A stretch of 55,328 bases of DNA from Candidatus Heimdallarchaeota archaeon (lineage in GTDB: Archaea > Asgardarchaeota > Heimdallarchaeia > Heimdallarchaeales > Heimdallarchaeaceae). This document shows, piece after piece, positions 7,678 to 16,487 of the stretch (within the stretch, counting starts at the first letter, position 1; every line of letters starts with the position of its first letter). The position numbers were made by a program, and so were the translations under genes. The stretch is taken from the NCBI GenBank assembly GCA_030607575.1, contig JAUWJS010000004.1, positions 1 through 55,328 of the forward strand, given 5' to 3'. The notes under the pieces are model-generated. The model made no database searches. It saw nothing but the letters and a program-made list of their open reading frames with translations, and had not been told where the DNA came from.

Positions 7678-8376
7678 ATGGCTTTCTGGGATAATTGGTT
7701 TAAAGGATTAACAAATTGGATGATAGAACATGGGCTTAATCAAAGGCCTACTTCAGCGTGGATCATTGCTCTAACTTCTGTTCTACTTGCTATTATATCA
7801 ACAACAATAACCAGAGTAGTTTCAGATGTTGATGCGTTAAAGGAAAGTATGCAAAAAGTCAATGAATGGAACCAAAGGAGAAAGAAAGCTATGCAAACTG
7901 CAGATAAGAAATTATGGTTAAGCGTAAAAAGGGATGAGGAAAGAATCAAGAAAATGCAATCCTCTATGATGTTTAAACGAATGAAACCAATGCTTTTTAC
8001 AACTATTCCTTTCTTGCTAATATTTGCAATTTTACGAGGTGCCTTTCCAAGTGGTGCTGTCACTGAAGCAAATCCAGTAACACATTATTATGCTTGGTTA
8101 CCTTTCAATATTGGAAATTTTCCATGGATAGGAAACAACCCTTGGTTTGGACTTGAAGAGTACAATGGGCACTTCTTCTCAAAGGTTCCCTTTTCAACTT
8201 GGTATTTCATAACTGCCTTTGCTTTTGGTTCAATAATCTCCAGAATATTTGGAGTCACTCCATCAGGAGCAGCTAAATCCAGATCAACAACTGTTAAGGA
8301 AAAACAAGTTAAAACACCAATTTCATCTGCCAAAGAACAATTAGCTAGAAAGAAAACTACCACCAAAAAAGAATAA
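7678..8376 (+). CDS. DUF106/EMC3-family membrane insertase (YidC/Oxa1 superfamily)
   Basis: About 232 residues with a first membrane helix near 25-45 (AWIIALTSVLLAIISTTIT), a cytosolic helical coiled-coil segment (about 50-95, ending in the Met-rich KKMQSSMMFKRMKPM), then two more hydrophobic helices (PMLFTTIPFLLIFAILRG and STWYFITAFAFGSIISRIFG) and a basic tail. This topology and the Met-rich cytosolic arm define archaeal DUF106 proteins, relatives of EMC3 and TMCO1 that insert membrane proteins. ATG at 7678 is preferred over an in-frame GTG at 7666. It heads the usual archaeal cluster EMC3-eL34-cmk-eL14-cbf5. Confidence 0.88.
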   Translation: MAFWDNWFKGLTNWMIEHGLNQRPTSAWIIALTSVLLAIISTTITRVVSDVDALKESMQKVNEWNQRRKKAMQTADKKLWLSVKRDEERIKKMQSSMMFKRMKPMLFTTIPFLLIFAILRGAFPSGAVTEANPVTHYYAWLPFNIGNFPWIGNNPWFGLEEYNGHFFSKVPFSTWYFITAFAFGSIISRIFGVTPSGAAKSRSTTVKEKQVKTPISSAKEQLARKKTTTKKE

Positions 8377-8397
8377 AAAATACTATGGGGAATTAAA

Positions 8398-8655
8398 ATG
8401 GTTAAACCTTCATTACGTGTCGCAAAAACAAGAAAGCGAAGAACACCCTCTGGGACTAAGTTAAGAAGAGTAGAAAAAAGAACAAAAAAGCCACATTGCG
8501 CTAATTGTGGAGCTATCGTTCATGGAGTAGCTTTTGGCAGTCAGAATAGAGTAAGAAAAATGTCTCGTTCTGAACGTTTGCCAACAAGACAACATGCAGG
8601 ACATTTATGCTCAAATTGTTTAAAGAGTGCAATTAAGGCAGAAGTTCGCAGTTAA
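8398..8655 (+). CDS. rpl34e: 50S ribosomal protein eL34
   Basis: An 85-residue protein with the eL34 signature: basic N-terminus (KTRKRRTPSGTKLRRVEK), one zinc-binding pair CANCGAIVHGV and a second pair CSNCLK near the C-terminus. It is a eukaryotic/archaeal-specific large-subunit protein, absent from many Euryarchaeota. It starts 21 bases after the DUF106 gene and is followed by cmk, the canonical order. Confidence 0.96.
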   Translation: MVKPSLRVAKTRKRRTPSGTKLRRVEKRTKKPHCANCGAIVHGVAFGSQNRVRKMSRSERLPTRQHAGHLCSNCLKSAIKAEVRS

Positions 8656-8673
8656 TTCTGAGGATGTGGCAAA

Positions 8674-9219
8674 TTGCCAATTATCGCAGTTTCAGGTCCG
8701 CACGGTTCTGGAAAAAGCACTGCTGCTAGGAAAGTTGCGGAGAGTTTAGGATATGAGTATGTATCAGCTGGTGAACTGTTTAGAGATATGGCAAAAAAAG
8801 AAAATATGAGTCTTGAAGAGTTCAGTAAACAAGCTGAACTAAAAGAAGAGATTGACAAATATATTGACGATAAAACATTAGAATTGGGTCAAACAAGAGA
8901 CAATATAGTTATTGACGCACAATTAGGAGGATGGATGCTTAAAAACGAAGCAGACATACTCATTTATATTACAGCTCCGTTTGATTTAAGAATTCAAAGA
9001 ATATCTAAAAGAGAAAACAAAACAGTTGAAATTATTATTCAAGAAACAAAGGCTAGAGAAGAATCTGAAAAAAACAGATATCAAAAACTGTATAAAATCG
9101 ATATCACTGATTTAAGTATCTATGATCTGATAATTAATTCACAGAAATTCAATGCCTTTGAATGTGTTGAAATAATTTTGACTGCGTTTAATAAAAAATT
9201 AAAAGGTGAAAAAGAATGA
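8674..9219 (+). CDS. cmk: cytidylate kinase
   Basis: A 181-residue P-loop kinase (SGPHGSGKSTAARKVAESLG) with the archaeal short-form CMP kinase features: AGELFRDMAKKENMSLEEF and the lid region with RISKRENK. It phosphorylates CMP and dCMP to the diphosphates. No ATG lies in frame near the P-loop; TTG at 8674 is the only suitable start. It overlaps eL14 by four bases (ATGA at 9216-9219), which indicates translational coupling, and ends in TGA. Confidence 0.93.
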   Translation: MPIIAVSGPHGSGKSTAARKVAESLGYEYVSAGELFRDMAKKENMSLEEFSKQAELKEEIDKYIDDKTLELGQTRDNIVIDAQLGGWMLKNEADILIYITAPFDLRIQRISKRENKTVEIIIQETKAREESEKNRYQKLYKIDITDLSIYDLIINSQKFNAFECVEIILTAFNKKLKGEKE

Positions 9220-9491
9220 CAGCAATTCAAGTAGGAAGAGTTATTGTTAAGACAAATGGAAGAGAAGCAGGAAAGAAAGGAATAATAGTCGATATTATTA
9301 ACGAAAACTATGTTCTCCTTACTGGACCAAAAATAGTAACATCAGTTCGTCGTCGCAAATGCAATATAAGACATTTAGAACCAACAGATAAAGTTGTTGC
9401 AATCAAAAGAGATGCAACAGATGAAGAAATCGCTGCAGCTATTGAAACTGCAAAATTGAAGAAATTTATGGAAGAAGTTATAATTCTTTAA
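9216..9491 (+). CDS. rpl14e: 50S ribosomal protein eL14
   Basis: A 91-residue KOW-type protein typical of eL14 (IQVGRVIVKTNGREAGKKGIIV, then VTSVRRRKCNIRHLEPTDK). It binds 23S rRNA and is patchily distributed among archaea. Coupled to cmk through the ATGA overlap. Confidence 0.95.
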   Translation: MTAIQVGRVIVKTNGREAGKKGIIVDIINENYVLLTGPKIVTSVRRRKCNIRHLEPTDKVVAIKRDATDEEIAAAIETAKLKKFMEEVIIL

Positions 9492-9544
9492 GTTTACTTT
9501 TTCTTCAAACTTAATATCTTCCTTTTTTCAATAGTTGGTGAAAC

Positions 9545-10555
9545 ATGACAATCGTTTTTACTCCTTCAAAGATTGTTTTAGGCAATGAAAATGACAAGAT
9601 ATTAGAATTGTCAAGTGATACAACTAATTTCAGATGGGGTAAAATCCCAACAGATCGATCTATTGAAGAACTATTACAATACGGTATAATAAATTTAGAT
9701 AAACCGCCTAAACCAACAAGCCACGAGGTTGTTAGTTATGTTAAGAAAATACTTGATATACACCGGGCTGGTCATTCAGGTACTTTGGATCCCCACGTTA
9801 CAGGTATTTTGCCAGTTGCACTTAGCAAAGCCACAAGAATTCTAGATACTTTATTACTTGCAGGTAAAGAATATATCTGCAATATGAAATTGCACAAAGA
9901 TGTTGAAGAAGAGAAAATAAAGAACATAATGAAGGAATATTTAGGTGAGCTTTACCAACGCCCTCCTTTAAGATCTAGTGTAAAAAGAGTTTTGAGAATT
10001 AGAACAATTTACGAAAATGAGATAATTCAGATAAAGGAAAGGGAGGTATTATTTAGAGTAAGTTGTCAAGCGGGAACTTACATTAGAAAGTATTGTCACG
10101 ATATCGGTCAAAGTCTCTCTTGTGGCGCCCACATGAAGGAATTACGTAGAATTAGATCTGGACCCTTTACTGAAGATGATCACTTATCAACACTTCAAGA
10201 CCTCTATGATGCGTACAATTGGTATCTTGAAGAGAAGGATGAAGTGCCACTTCGAAATATCATACTTCCTATGGAATATGGAGTCAAACATATACCAAAA
10301 CTCTTTGTGAAAGACAGTACGGTAGATTCCCTTTGTCATGGAGCACCACTTGCTATGCCTGGATTGTCCAAATATACTGACAAGTTTGGTAAAGGTGATT
10401 TAGTGGGCATTTTTACACTTAAACATGAATTAATAGCATTAGGAGAGATGCAGCTTACATCTGATAGCATAGAGGAGTCGGATCATGGTATTTTAGCAAG
10501 TGTAAAAAGAGTTCTTATGACCATAGGAACCTACCCAAGTTTAAAAGCAAAATAA
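9545..10555 (+). CDS. cbf5: tRNA/rRNA pseudouridine synthase Cbf5 (dyskerin homologue)
   Basis: A 336-residue TruB-family enzyme. The catalytic region is HSGTLDPHVTGILPVAL with the Asp of LDP, preceded by LDKPPKPTSHEV; RVSCQAGTYIRKYCHDIG lies in the catalytic fold; the C-terminal ~80 residues form the PUA domain (PMEYGVKHIPKLFVKD... HGAPLAMPG...). Cbf5 is the pseudouridine synthase of archaeal H/ACA RNPs together with Nop10 (encoded at 46397), Gar1 and L7Ae. A C-rich/T-rich spacer of 53 bases separates it from eL14, otherwise the canonical order. Confidence 0.97.
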   Translation: MTIVFTPSKIVLGNENDKILELSSDTTNFRWGKIPTDRSIEELLQYGIINLDKPPKPTSHEVVSYVKKILDIHRAGHSGTLDPHVTGILPVALSKATRILDTLLLAGKEYICNMKLHKDVEEEKIKNIMKEYLGELYQRPPLRSSVKRVLRIRTIYENEIIQIKEREVLFRVSCQAGTYIRKYCHDIGQSLSCGAHMKELRRIRSGPFTEDDHLSTLQDLYDAYNWYLEEKDEVPLRNIILPMEYGVKHIPKLFVKDSTVDSLCHGAPLAMPGLSKYTDKFGKGDLVGIFTLKHELIALGEMQLTSDSIEESDHGILASVKRVLMTIGTYPSLKAK

Positions 10556-10574
10556 TTGGTTAAAATTTATTTAT

Positions 10575-11189
10575 CTAAACGTTTAATTTTGCTAGAACAT
10601 AGTTTTTAAAATTTTTATAAGAGGTTTCGAAGGTATAATAAGGCCAATTTATATCTTCAGTAACAATAATGTGGTTAGCAGTTGCTATTGCATTACCTAT
10701 ACCTAAACCGATTTCACGCACATCCCTGCTTTTGAAATTCTCCCATTTTGCTAAATCTTGATCTTCTTGAGTTTTTTCAAGATACCTTCCAGACACTGCA
10801 AAACGATCGGAGTTTGTTACTCTATTGAACCTGGTTAGCTGACCTGCATGAAAACCTAATACATAGACGTTATTTTCCCCAAATTTATCTTTTGTATAAT
10901 TAATTTCTGCAGAAGATTTAACACCATTAAGAATCAAGACAGAAGAGTCTTCATATTTCTCTTTTTCAAATTCCAGAATGGTTTGAGTAAAAGCCGTTGG
11001 ATCTTTTGAAAGAAGTTCTAAAATAACTTGAGATGTATTTTTGTGGTTTACCTCAAGGTTCTGCCTTTTCAACTCATGGTAAACTGCATGACCTGTTTCT
11101 ATCATGGGAATATTTTCTTCTTCTCTCAATTTGTGACCATGAGATGATTTCCCGCTCAGTTGCAGACCAACCAGAATAAAAACTCTCAT
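10575..11189 (-). CDS. UPF0200-like P-loop nucleotide kinase
   Basis: About 204 residues beginning MRVFILVGLQLSGKSSHG, a Walker A motif in the style of UPF0200/dephospho-CoA-kinase-like archaeal proteins (GLxxSGKS), followed by a helical lid region with TRFNRVTNSDRFA and the conserved ending region with IIVTEDINW. Substrate unknown. Upstream in-frame TTG at 11198 exists, but ATG at 11189 begins right at the beta-1 strand as usual for the family. It lies 121 bases downstream of uL15 on the same strand, where secY and adenylate kinase often sit in archaea; it may therefore be read through from the ribosomal operon. Confidence 0.72.
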   Translation of the reverse strand: MRVFILVGLQLSGKSSHGHKLREEENIPMIETGHAVYHELKRQNLEVNHKNTSQVILELLSKDPTAFTQTILEFEKEKYEDSSVLILNGVKSSAEINYTKDKFGENNVYVLGFHAGQLTRFNRVTNSDRFAVSGRYLEKTQEDQDLAKWENFKSRDVREIGLGIGNAIATANHIIVTEDINWPYYTFETSYKNFKNYVLAKLNV

Positions 11190-11310
11190 GCTATTCAACC
11201 CAGATTAGAACACTTAAACAAAAGGTTTTCGTATAGTGAAGGAATAGAATATCATTAGAACAGGTTAAAATCTTAAAATGAATGAAAAATAAGGAATAGA
11301 GGTAAAAAAT

Positions 11311-11763
11311 CTATTCTATTAGGTTTACTTTACCGCCAGCTTTTTTGATTTTGGCAATTGCTTTCTCAGATGCTTTATTAACTGTTATAGTCATTGGGAG
11401 CGTTATATTACCTTGAGCAAGTAATTTAGTATAACCAAGTTCTTCCAGTTTTATCTCAAATTTTTCTCCTTTCTTAACTGCTAATCCTTCATTTATCAAT
11501 GAGGGGATCATAGCTTCAAGATGAGAAATGTTAATTTGATGGGTTTTCTCAGTTACAGCAGGAGGACGAACAAAACCTCTTTTTCCAACAGGAGGACGAA
11601 GTCCCTTAACTGTTTGAATCCAATGATGTGACATAGGGGCTGCTTTACCAACTCCACCACGCATACCACTCCCTCTGTGAGGTCTAGTTATTCCCCAGCC
11701 ATGAGTACGGTACCCACGTTCTCTTCTAACTTTTTTTCTTTTTCTTACTGTCATTATCATCAC
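11311..11763 (-). CDS. rpl15: 50S ribosomal protein uL15
   Basis: A uL15 of ~147-150 residues (RKRKKVRRERGYRTHGWG, HRGSGMRGGVGKA, then the C-terminal GNITLPMTITVNKASEKA). It binds 23S rRNA near the peptidyl transferase region. The frame opens with ATGATAATG; the internal ATG at 11754 (MTVRKRKK) is the more usual beginning. Overlaps the end of uL30 by four bases. Last ribosomal gene of the long minus-strand operon. Confidence 0.95.
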   Translation of the reverse strand: MMIMTVRKRKKVRRERGYRTHGWGITRPHRGSGMRGGVGKAAPMSHHWIQTVKGLRPPVGKRGFVRPPAVTEKTHQINISHLEAMIPSLINEGLAVKKGEKFEIKLEELGYTKLLAQGNITLPMTITVNKASEKAIAKIKKAGGKVNLIE

Positions 11764-12248
11764 GACATCCTTATTATTAGCTCGTTGATTGTATTTCCTC
11801 TATACCCCAAATCTCCGCCTTCTGCGAAACCGCGTTTCATGGATTTATATCCTTTCGATGCAGGATGGAGTCTGAAGAATTTTTTCAACCCAGTTATATC
11901 ACCTAAGCTTGTTTCTCCATTAACTAATGCTTTGGAAAGTGCTTTGATTGTTGGGTAGGAGGAATTTTCTTTCAGATATTTGTTAGAAATTTTAGTTCTA
12001 CCAGGTAATTCTCCTCTCTTAGTAAGAACATATTCCAATGCCTCTTGACTAACTTCGCCCCATGTTAAGTAATCTTTAGCTTTTTTGAGCATACCCACAT
12101 ATGAAGAAGTGTTAGGAACAAGAGTCATATAGTTGCTTCGTCTAACATTCAAATTCTTCAGTGTTTCACGAATATTATAATGAACATTGATTGTCCCTCT
12201 TAATCGAATAACTGCTAATAATTCTGGTTTATCTTTAGTTTGACTCAT
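11760..12248 (-). CDS. rpl30: 50S ribosomal protein uL30
   Basis: About 162 residues: LLAVIRLRGTINVHYNIRET, LKNLNVRRSNYMTLVP and the archaeal C-terminal extension (GRTKISNKYLK ... GLKKFFRLHPASKGY). It is a large-subunit protein of the archaeal/eukaryal long form. The frame extends ten codons further upstream into uS5, but MSQTKD at 12248 fits the family start better. Translationally coupled to uS5 upstream and uL15 downstream. Confidence 0.94.
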   Translation of the reverse strand: MSQTKDKPELLAVIRLRGTINVHYNIRETLKNLNVRRSNYMTLVPNTSSYVGMLKKAKDYLTWGEVSQEALEYVLTKRGELPGRTKISNKYLKENSSYPTIKALSKALVNGETSLGDITGLKKFFRLHPASKGYKSMKRGFAEGGDLGYRGNTINELIIRMS

Positions 12249-12261
12249 TTCTCTCACTTTC

Positions 12262-12900
12262 CTATCTTGTCCAATCATATGGAGCCATAATGGAATAACT
12301 ATTTTTTAATGCCTCAAAAGTTGATTTAGCAAAGTTTGAGGTAGTACGAGTTTCACCAAATGTCTTACTCCACACATCGGATATTCCAGCTAATTCTAGA
12401 ACTGTTTTAGCAGTATTTCCAACTACTAGACCTAAACCTCGTGGTGCAGGATAAAGTATAACTTTAGTTGATCCTACTTTTCCAGAAACCTTGAAAGGTA
12501 CTGTATGTTGAGTTCCGCATGAGCATTCCCATGATCCACATCCTCTTCTTACAGGTCTAATATTTAATTTAGCGTTAACAATGGCCTTTTTGATAGCAGG
12601 ACCGATTTCTTTTAGCTTAGCTTCTCCAACGCCAACGTAACCATTACGATTTCCCACAACAACAGTTGCACGGAATTTTCGTTTTCTACCAGCGTCTGTT
12701 TGTCTCTGAACAAGACTAATATCAACTACATCATCCTCAAGAGTATCACCGAACAACATATCAATGATTTCAGGTTCCACCAAAGGCAATCCTTGTTGGA
12801 ATATTTCGTCGATGCTTGAAATTCTACCTTCTTTAACTAATCTCCCTACTCTTGTTCGAGGTTCCCATGCATCTAAATCTAAAAACATATCTCTACTCAT
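12262..12900 (-). CDS. rps5: 30S ribosomal protein uS5
   Basis: A 212-residue archaeal uS5 with the dsRNA-binding domain ([21 protein letters not shown]), the following S5 fold ([21 protein letters not shown]) and archaeal-specific N-terminal [16 protein letters not shown]. It includes [12 protein letters not shown], a Cys-rich insertion seen in archaeal/eukaryal uS5. It takes part in decoding accuracy and mRNA entry. Third from the end of the operon. Confidence 0.97.
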   Translation of the reverse strand: MSRDMFLDLDAWEPRTRVGRLVKEGRISSIDEIFQQGLPLVEPEIIDMLFGDTLEDDVVDISLVQRQTDAGRKRKFRATVVVGNRNGYVGVGEAKLKEIGPAIKKAIVNAKLNIRPVRRGCGSWECSCGTQHTVPFKVSGKVGSTKVILYPAPRGLGLVVGNTAKTVLELAGISDVWSKTFGETRTTSNFAKSTFEALKNSYSIMAPYDWTR

Positions 12901-12914
12901 TTTTATCTACCTCA

Positions 12915-13556
12915 CTATAATGTATCAATTTTAGCTTTTACCTCATCGAAAAGCGAGGGTAAATTCTCAGGCTTTTTATTAACTTCTAGATATTTAGAAA
13001 AGAGTTTATTGTACTTTTCCTTATCTTCTTTAGCTAATAATTTGGCATAAGATTTGATGTGTTCTCCTCTGATTCTATCTTCAGAAGGCATCATTTTATC
13101 ATTGTATGGAATTGCTATCCCTGCATCCACTACTCCCTTGAGAGTAGCAAACATTCTTGTTCCAGGATTTACAGCAAATGTACCAACATCTAAAATTGCT
13201 GCTTTGATTTTAGATTTTAGAGCTTTTTTACCAGCTAGATAGCCAGTAAGATAAGCTGCAGGTAGATTTGAAGTAGCTATATCCCATCCATGATTCTTCA
13301 ATTCATTTGATCTTACTTGAACAAAAGTTTGATCACCACCTATTTTTGATTCAACGAACTGAACCAAAACTTGCTTATTTGAAGGTCTTGCTACAAATCG
13401 AATTTTACCAGATTTTAAGAGCCTTTTTCTTTGTCTATAATCCGTTTTCATTTCTCGGCGTCTTCTAAATGGAACTCTATAGAGTGGTCCATATCTTTGA
13501 CGCTTTGGCTGCAGTTTCCTTTTCTTTTTATAACCCTTTTTGCTACTTCTTGACAT
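12915..13556 (-). CDS. rpl18: 50S ribosomal protein uL18
   Basis: A 213-residue archaeal uL18 (PLYRVPFRRRREMKTDYRQR, LAGKKALKSKI, FATLKGVVDAGIAIPYNDKM) that binds 5S rRNA together with uL5. Length is typical of archaea. The preceding gene, eL19, stops 14 bases before it. Confidence 0.96.
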   Translation of the reverse strand: MSRSSKKGYKKKRKLQPKRQRYGPLYRVPFRRRREMKTDYRQRKRLLKSGKIRFVARPSNKQVLVQFVESKIGGDQTFVQVRSNELKNHGWDIATSNLPAAYLTGYLAGKKALKSKIKAAILDVGTFAVNPGTRMFATLKGVVDAGIAIPYNDKMMPSEDRIRGEHIKSYAKLLAKEDKEKYNKLFSKYLEVNKKPENLPSLFDEVKAKIDTL

Positions 13557-13570
13557 CTTTGATCACCTTA

Positions 13571-14035
13571 TTATAATTCAGGAAGACGTTTCTTTGCTAA
13601 ACCATGTTCAACAATATAATTTCGAAGATAGCGTACAGAGCGGAAAAGACTACCTTTAGCTTGGAGATATAATTTTCTGTAATTTAAAGTATCAATATAT
13701 CCTTCATCTCTAAGGTTTTTAAGGTATTTTCGTTGAGCTCGTATTTTTGCAACCCATCTGTCTTTACTAGGAAGACGAGAGTATTTAGGACCTTTACGAC
13801 TACCAGGGCCTATTCTTTGACCCTTTCTCTTCTTAGCCGCAACAGCTCTTACTCTCCCTCTACTAACTCCTTTAACCTTTCTTTTTCTGATATCACCGTC
13901 ATCTATATGACGCCTGATATCCTCTCTAGTAATCGCTAAAGCAACATCTTGTAAACTATCAGGTTCGATTATAACTCTGTTAACACCGACCTTTAATACT
14001 TTAGCAGCTATTTTTCTTTGAGTTTTTACGTCCAT
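13571..14035 (-). CDS. rpl19e: 50S ribosomal protein eL19
   Basis: A 154-residue eL19 (QRKIAAKVLKVGVNRVIIEP, KRKVKGVSRGRVRAVAAKKRKGQRIG trimmed here to its core RGRVRAVAAKKRKG, and GYIDTLNYRKLYLQAKGSLF). It has the long basic helix typical of the family and sits between eL32 and uL18 in standard archaeal order. Confidence 0.97.
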   Translation of the reverse strand: MDVKTQRKIAAKVLKVGVNRVIIEPDSLQDVALAITREDIRRHIDDGDIRKRKVKGVSRGRVRAVAAKKRKGQRIGPGSRKGPKYSRLPSKDRWVAKIRAQRKYLKNLRDEGYIDTLNYRKLYLQAKGSLFRSVRYLRNYIVEHGLAKKRLPEL

Positions 14036-14061
14036 AAACTTAACCTCATGTTAGTTTTGTT

Positions 14062-14571
14062 CTATGAAGAATCATCTTTTGACTCTTCATCTTTTTCAAG
14101 GTCTTCGTCCAATTCGAAATCTTCATCCAATAGTTCATACTCTTCCTCGAGCATGGTATCTTCGAGTACTTCCCCAAACTCTTCAATTCGAGCTGGTGGA
14201 TTCAGTACTTTCAAACCCAAATCTGCTGCTGTGTCGAGAATTGTTTGCCTTTTTCGAGACCCCACAGTGTGTTTAATTATTATTGCTTCAGTCTCTTTAT
14301 CTACTTTATCAAGTTCGTAGATATTAGCAACATGAACTACCAAATAACCCGAAGGATGCAGACCTCTGACAGCTTTTGGTCCTCTATAACCAACGCTGAC
14401 CATTGCAGGAACACCTTTGCGTTTTTCTTTCATTTTATTATCAATGCCCTTGGGCTTTCGCCAGCTTTTCTTGACTCTATTGTAGCGCCAACTTTCTTGA
14501 CGTACAAAGTTAGGTCTACGAGCATTGATTTTTTTTCGTTTTTCCAACAATCGTTTTTTATTGACTGTCAT
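14062..14571 (-). CDS. rpl32e: 50S ribosomal protein eL32 with acidic C-terminal tail
   Basis: The core (INARRPNFVRQESWRYNRVK, WRKPKGIDNKMKEKRKG, VGYRGPKAVRGLHPSGY, IIIKHTVGSRKRQTIL) is a standard eL32. After about residue 128 the chain turns into a strongly acidic low-complexity tail of about 40 residues, Glu/Asp/Leu rich, absent from most homologues. ATG at 14571 is preceded by an in-frame GTG at 14577. A promoter-like TATTAAAAA lies upstream in the 195-base gap to uL6. Confidence 0.95.
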   Translation of the reverse strand: MTVNKKRLLEKRKKINARRPNFVRQESWRYNRVKKSWRKPKGIDNKMKEKRKGVPAMVSVGYRGPKAVRGLHPSGYLVVHVANIYELDKVDKETEAIIIKHTVGSRKRQTILDTAADLGLKVLNPPARIEEFGEVLEDTMLEEEYELLDEDFELDEDLEKDEESKDDSS

Positions 14572-14617
14572 AGGCACTCACGGTAGAATGTTACATTTGT
14601 AATTATGCTACCTACTT

Positions 14618-14645
14618 TCTGGTGTTTTTAATACTTTTTATCGTT
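14618..14645 (-). promoter_or_regulatory. internal promoter before eL32
   Basis: The gap 14572-14766 between uL6 and eL32 is the longest inside the operon. Its minus strand contains GATAAAAAGTATTAAAAAC, a TATA-like box about 50-75 bases before the eL32 start, so eL32 and downstream genes can probably be transcribed separately. The rest of the gap is AT-rich with no gene seen. Confidence 0.4.
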
Positions 14646-14766
14646 AAGAAATTCGGAACAGAATCTCAAAGGTCTCTAAAAAATGATAATAATAAAATTC
14701 GCATCTAAATTTAGAAGCATTAGAAACTAAATAAAATATTAAAATTGAAAAATAAAAAAGAAGGGA

Positions 14767-15318
14767 TTATGCTTTATCCCACAGCCAAATGCCATCCATG
14801 AAGGTTTCTGGATCTTTCTTTCTTTTACCCCTTAACCTACATGCTTCTTGCATATTAGCTGTTGTTTGACCAACTGCCTCTTTATCAATACCTTCGATGA
14901 TGACATCATCTTTGTCAACTTTGACTGTAGTTTCAGGACCGACTATAGGAACAATTATGTTTTTACGACCACCATACAAATTCTTGATGGTTATAATTTT
15001 CTTTTTATTATCTGGTTCAACTGTCAAAGGAAAGTGACTAAAAACAATCTTAGATTTGTATGTATAACCCTGCATTACGCCCTTGACCATGTTGTTTATG
15101 TACCCAACTACTGCAAGGGTTGCTGCTTTTCGTTTTTTGTTTATATAGAAAGCCTTGATATCAACTTTTTTGCCTTTCTTTGTAATCTCAACATCAGTTG
15201 GATCAAAGTTTCTTGTCAAAGTACCTTTAGGTCCTTCAATAGTTACATGTCGATCTTTGACGGTTATCTTGAGATCTTCAGGAAGTTCGATACTTCTTTC
15301 GATGTATAACTGTTTCAT
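14767..15318 (-). CDS. rpl6: 50S ribosomal protein uL6
   Basis: About 183 residues beginning MKQLYIERSIELPEDLKITV, with the two uL6 repeats (VTIEGPKGTLTRNF and VTVEPDNKKKI... YGGRKNIIVPIVGPETTVKV) and the ending DPETFMDGIWLWDKA. It binds helix 97 and the sarcin-ricin region of 23S rRNA. AAGGTGATTAAA stands directly before the ATG at 15318; an open frame reaches 20 codons further into uS8 but has no better start. Confidence 0.95.
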   Translation of the reverse strand: MKQLYIERSIELPEDLKITVKDRHVTIEGPKGTLTRNFDPTDVEITKKGKKVDIKAFYINKKRKAATLAVVGYINNMVKGVMQGYTYKSKIVFSHFPLTVEPDNKKKIITIKNLYGGRKNIIVPIVGPETTVKVDKDDVIIEGIDKEAVGQTTANMQEACRLRGKRKKDPETFMDGIWLWDKA

Positions 15319-15328
15319 TTTAATCACC

Positions 15329-15718
15329 TTAGTATATGTAAGCCAATAAACGACCACCGATGCTTTTCTCTTTTGCATCCTCGTGTGTCATAACGCCTTC
15401 TGAGGTAGTGACTACAAGTATACCGAATCCTCTTGCGGGGAGATAAGCACGTTCTTCATCCTCAAATTCATCTTTCTGAATTGGGAAACGAGGTTTGATA
15501 ACACCGCACTTGTTTATACGACCTAAAAGTTGAATGTCGAACATTCCCCCTCTGTTATTCTCGATATATTCTAGTTCTCCTAGATATCCTGCTCTTTGAA
15601 TTGTTCGTAAAACATTAGCAATTATTTTACTTGCTGGTTTGACCGTGACGGTTTTCTTTCCAGTTTTTTCAGCATTCAGAATTGATGTTAAGGCATCTGC
15701 TAGTGTATCCATTTGCAT
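15329..15718 (-). CDS. rps8: 30S ribosomal protein uS8
   Basis: A 129-residue uS8 of standard archaeal size (DTLADALTSILNAEKTGKK, GVIKPRFPIQKDEFEDEE, PARGFGILVVTTSEGVMTHE, GGRLLAYIY). It binds the central domain of 16S rRNA. It starts 15 bases after the uS14 stop, with GGAGG before the ATG. Confidence 0.97.
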   Translation of the reverse strand: MQMDTLADALTSILNAEKTGKKTVTVKPASKIIANVLRTIQRAGYLGELEYIENNRGGMFDIQLLGRINKCGVIKPRFPIQKDEFEDEERAYLPARGFGILVVTTSEGVMTHEDAKEKSIGGRLLAYIY

Positions 15719-15733
15719 TTTTATATTACCTCC

Positions 15734-15901
15734 TTATCCTCCTCTACCGCCAGTTTTCTTGAAACCTATTTTAGCGTATATTTCTCTAATGCATCGTCTA
15801 CAAACATATAGTCCTCCTCGTCTTATAATAGCTTGATGAGTACCACAACGTCTGCATCGTCTTGAGCCTTTACCATATTTAATTTCTCTTTTCTCTTGCA
15901 T
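15734..15901 (-). CDS. rps14: 30S ribosomal protein uS14 (zinc-binding)
   Basis: A 55-residue ORF from ATG at 15899-15901 to TAA at 15734-15736. The product contains MQEKREIKYGKGS, a zinc-binding CRRCG and CRRCI pair, and ends KKTGGRGG, matching the short zinc-type archaeal uS14. It fills the gap between uL5 and uS8 exactly where uS14 is expected. It assists assembly of the small-subunit head. Confidence 0.95.
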   Translation of the reverse strand: MQEKREIKYGKGSRRCRRCGTHQAIIRRGGLYVCRRCIREIYAKIGFKKTGGRGG

Positions 15902-15910
15902 TTCCGTCAC

Positions 15911-16477
15911 CTAAATTACCTTCATCCCAAATTCTGTCACTAGAAATTCCATGGCTTCTTCAGGACTTATCAAGTGTTTTTTTGGGATACTTTGTCTTTT
16001 TCTTTGGCGATATTTGAGTCTATATCCAGCTCTTTCAATTTTAACAACTACATTAAAACCAATAGTTCCTAACATAGGATCAAATGGTGCATCCTCAATA
16101 TCAACATGTTCTGTTATACCAAAAGCAAAATTACCTTGTTCATCAAAAGATGAATACTTGATTTCGTAATCATATGCATATAGAAACCGTTTCAAGGCTT
16201 TACCAGCTTCATCTCCTCTTAGGGTTACAAGTGAAGCAATTGGTTCTCCTTTTGTGATGCTAAAACCTCTGATAGATTCTTTTGCTTGCCTATCAACAGG
16301 CTCTCTTTTAGTTATCTGTCTTAGAATTTCCTTTGAACGTTCATACCTTGGACCTGATTCACCGACACATGTATTGACGATAAGAGCTTTTAACTTTGGC
16401 TTTTTCATTGGATTCTTCTTCCATTCTTCAGCAAATTTAGGTTCAAATTGTGTTTGTTCCATTATTTCTTCTGTCAT
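15911..16477 (-). CDS. rpl5: 50S ribosomal protein uL5
   Basis: About 188 residues with KLKALIVNTCVGESGPRYER, TKGEPIASLVTLRGDEA and AFGITEHVDIEDAPFDPMLG, the archaeal uL5 pattern. It binds 5S rRNA and contacts the P-site tRNA. ATG at 16477 follows GGTGATGA; an in-frame TTG lies one codon upstream. It sits between eS4 and uS14. Confidence 0.97.
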   Translation of the reverse strand: MTEEIMEQTQFEPKFAEEWKKNPMKKPKLKALIVNTCVGESGPRYERSKEILRQITKREPVDRQAKESIRGFSITKGEPIASLVTLRGDEAGKALKRFLYAYDYEIKYSSFDEQGNFAFGITEHVDIEDAPFDPMLGTIGFNVVVKIERAGYRLKYRQRKRQSIPKKHLISPEEAMEFLVTEFGMKVI

Positions 16478-16487
16478 CAATCATCAC

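Noticed and set aside
9492-9544. T-rich stretch between eL14 and cbf5 as a terminator ending the operon
   Set aside because: The gene pair is conserved as an operon and the T runs are interrupted; evidence is too weak to call a terminator.
10575-11189. Adenylate kinase of the secY-adk type
   Set aside because: The P-loop GLQLSGKSS and the rest lack adenylate kinase motifs; a UPF0200-like assignment fits better.
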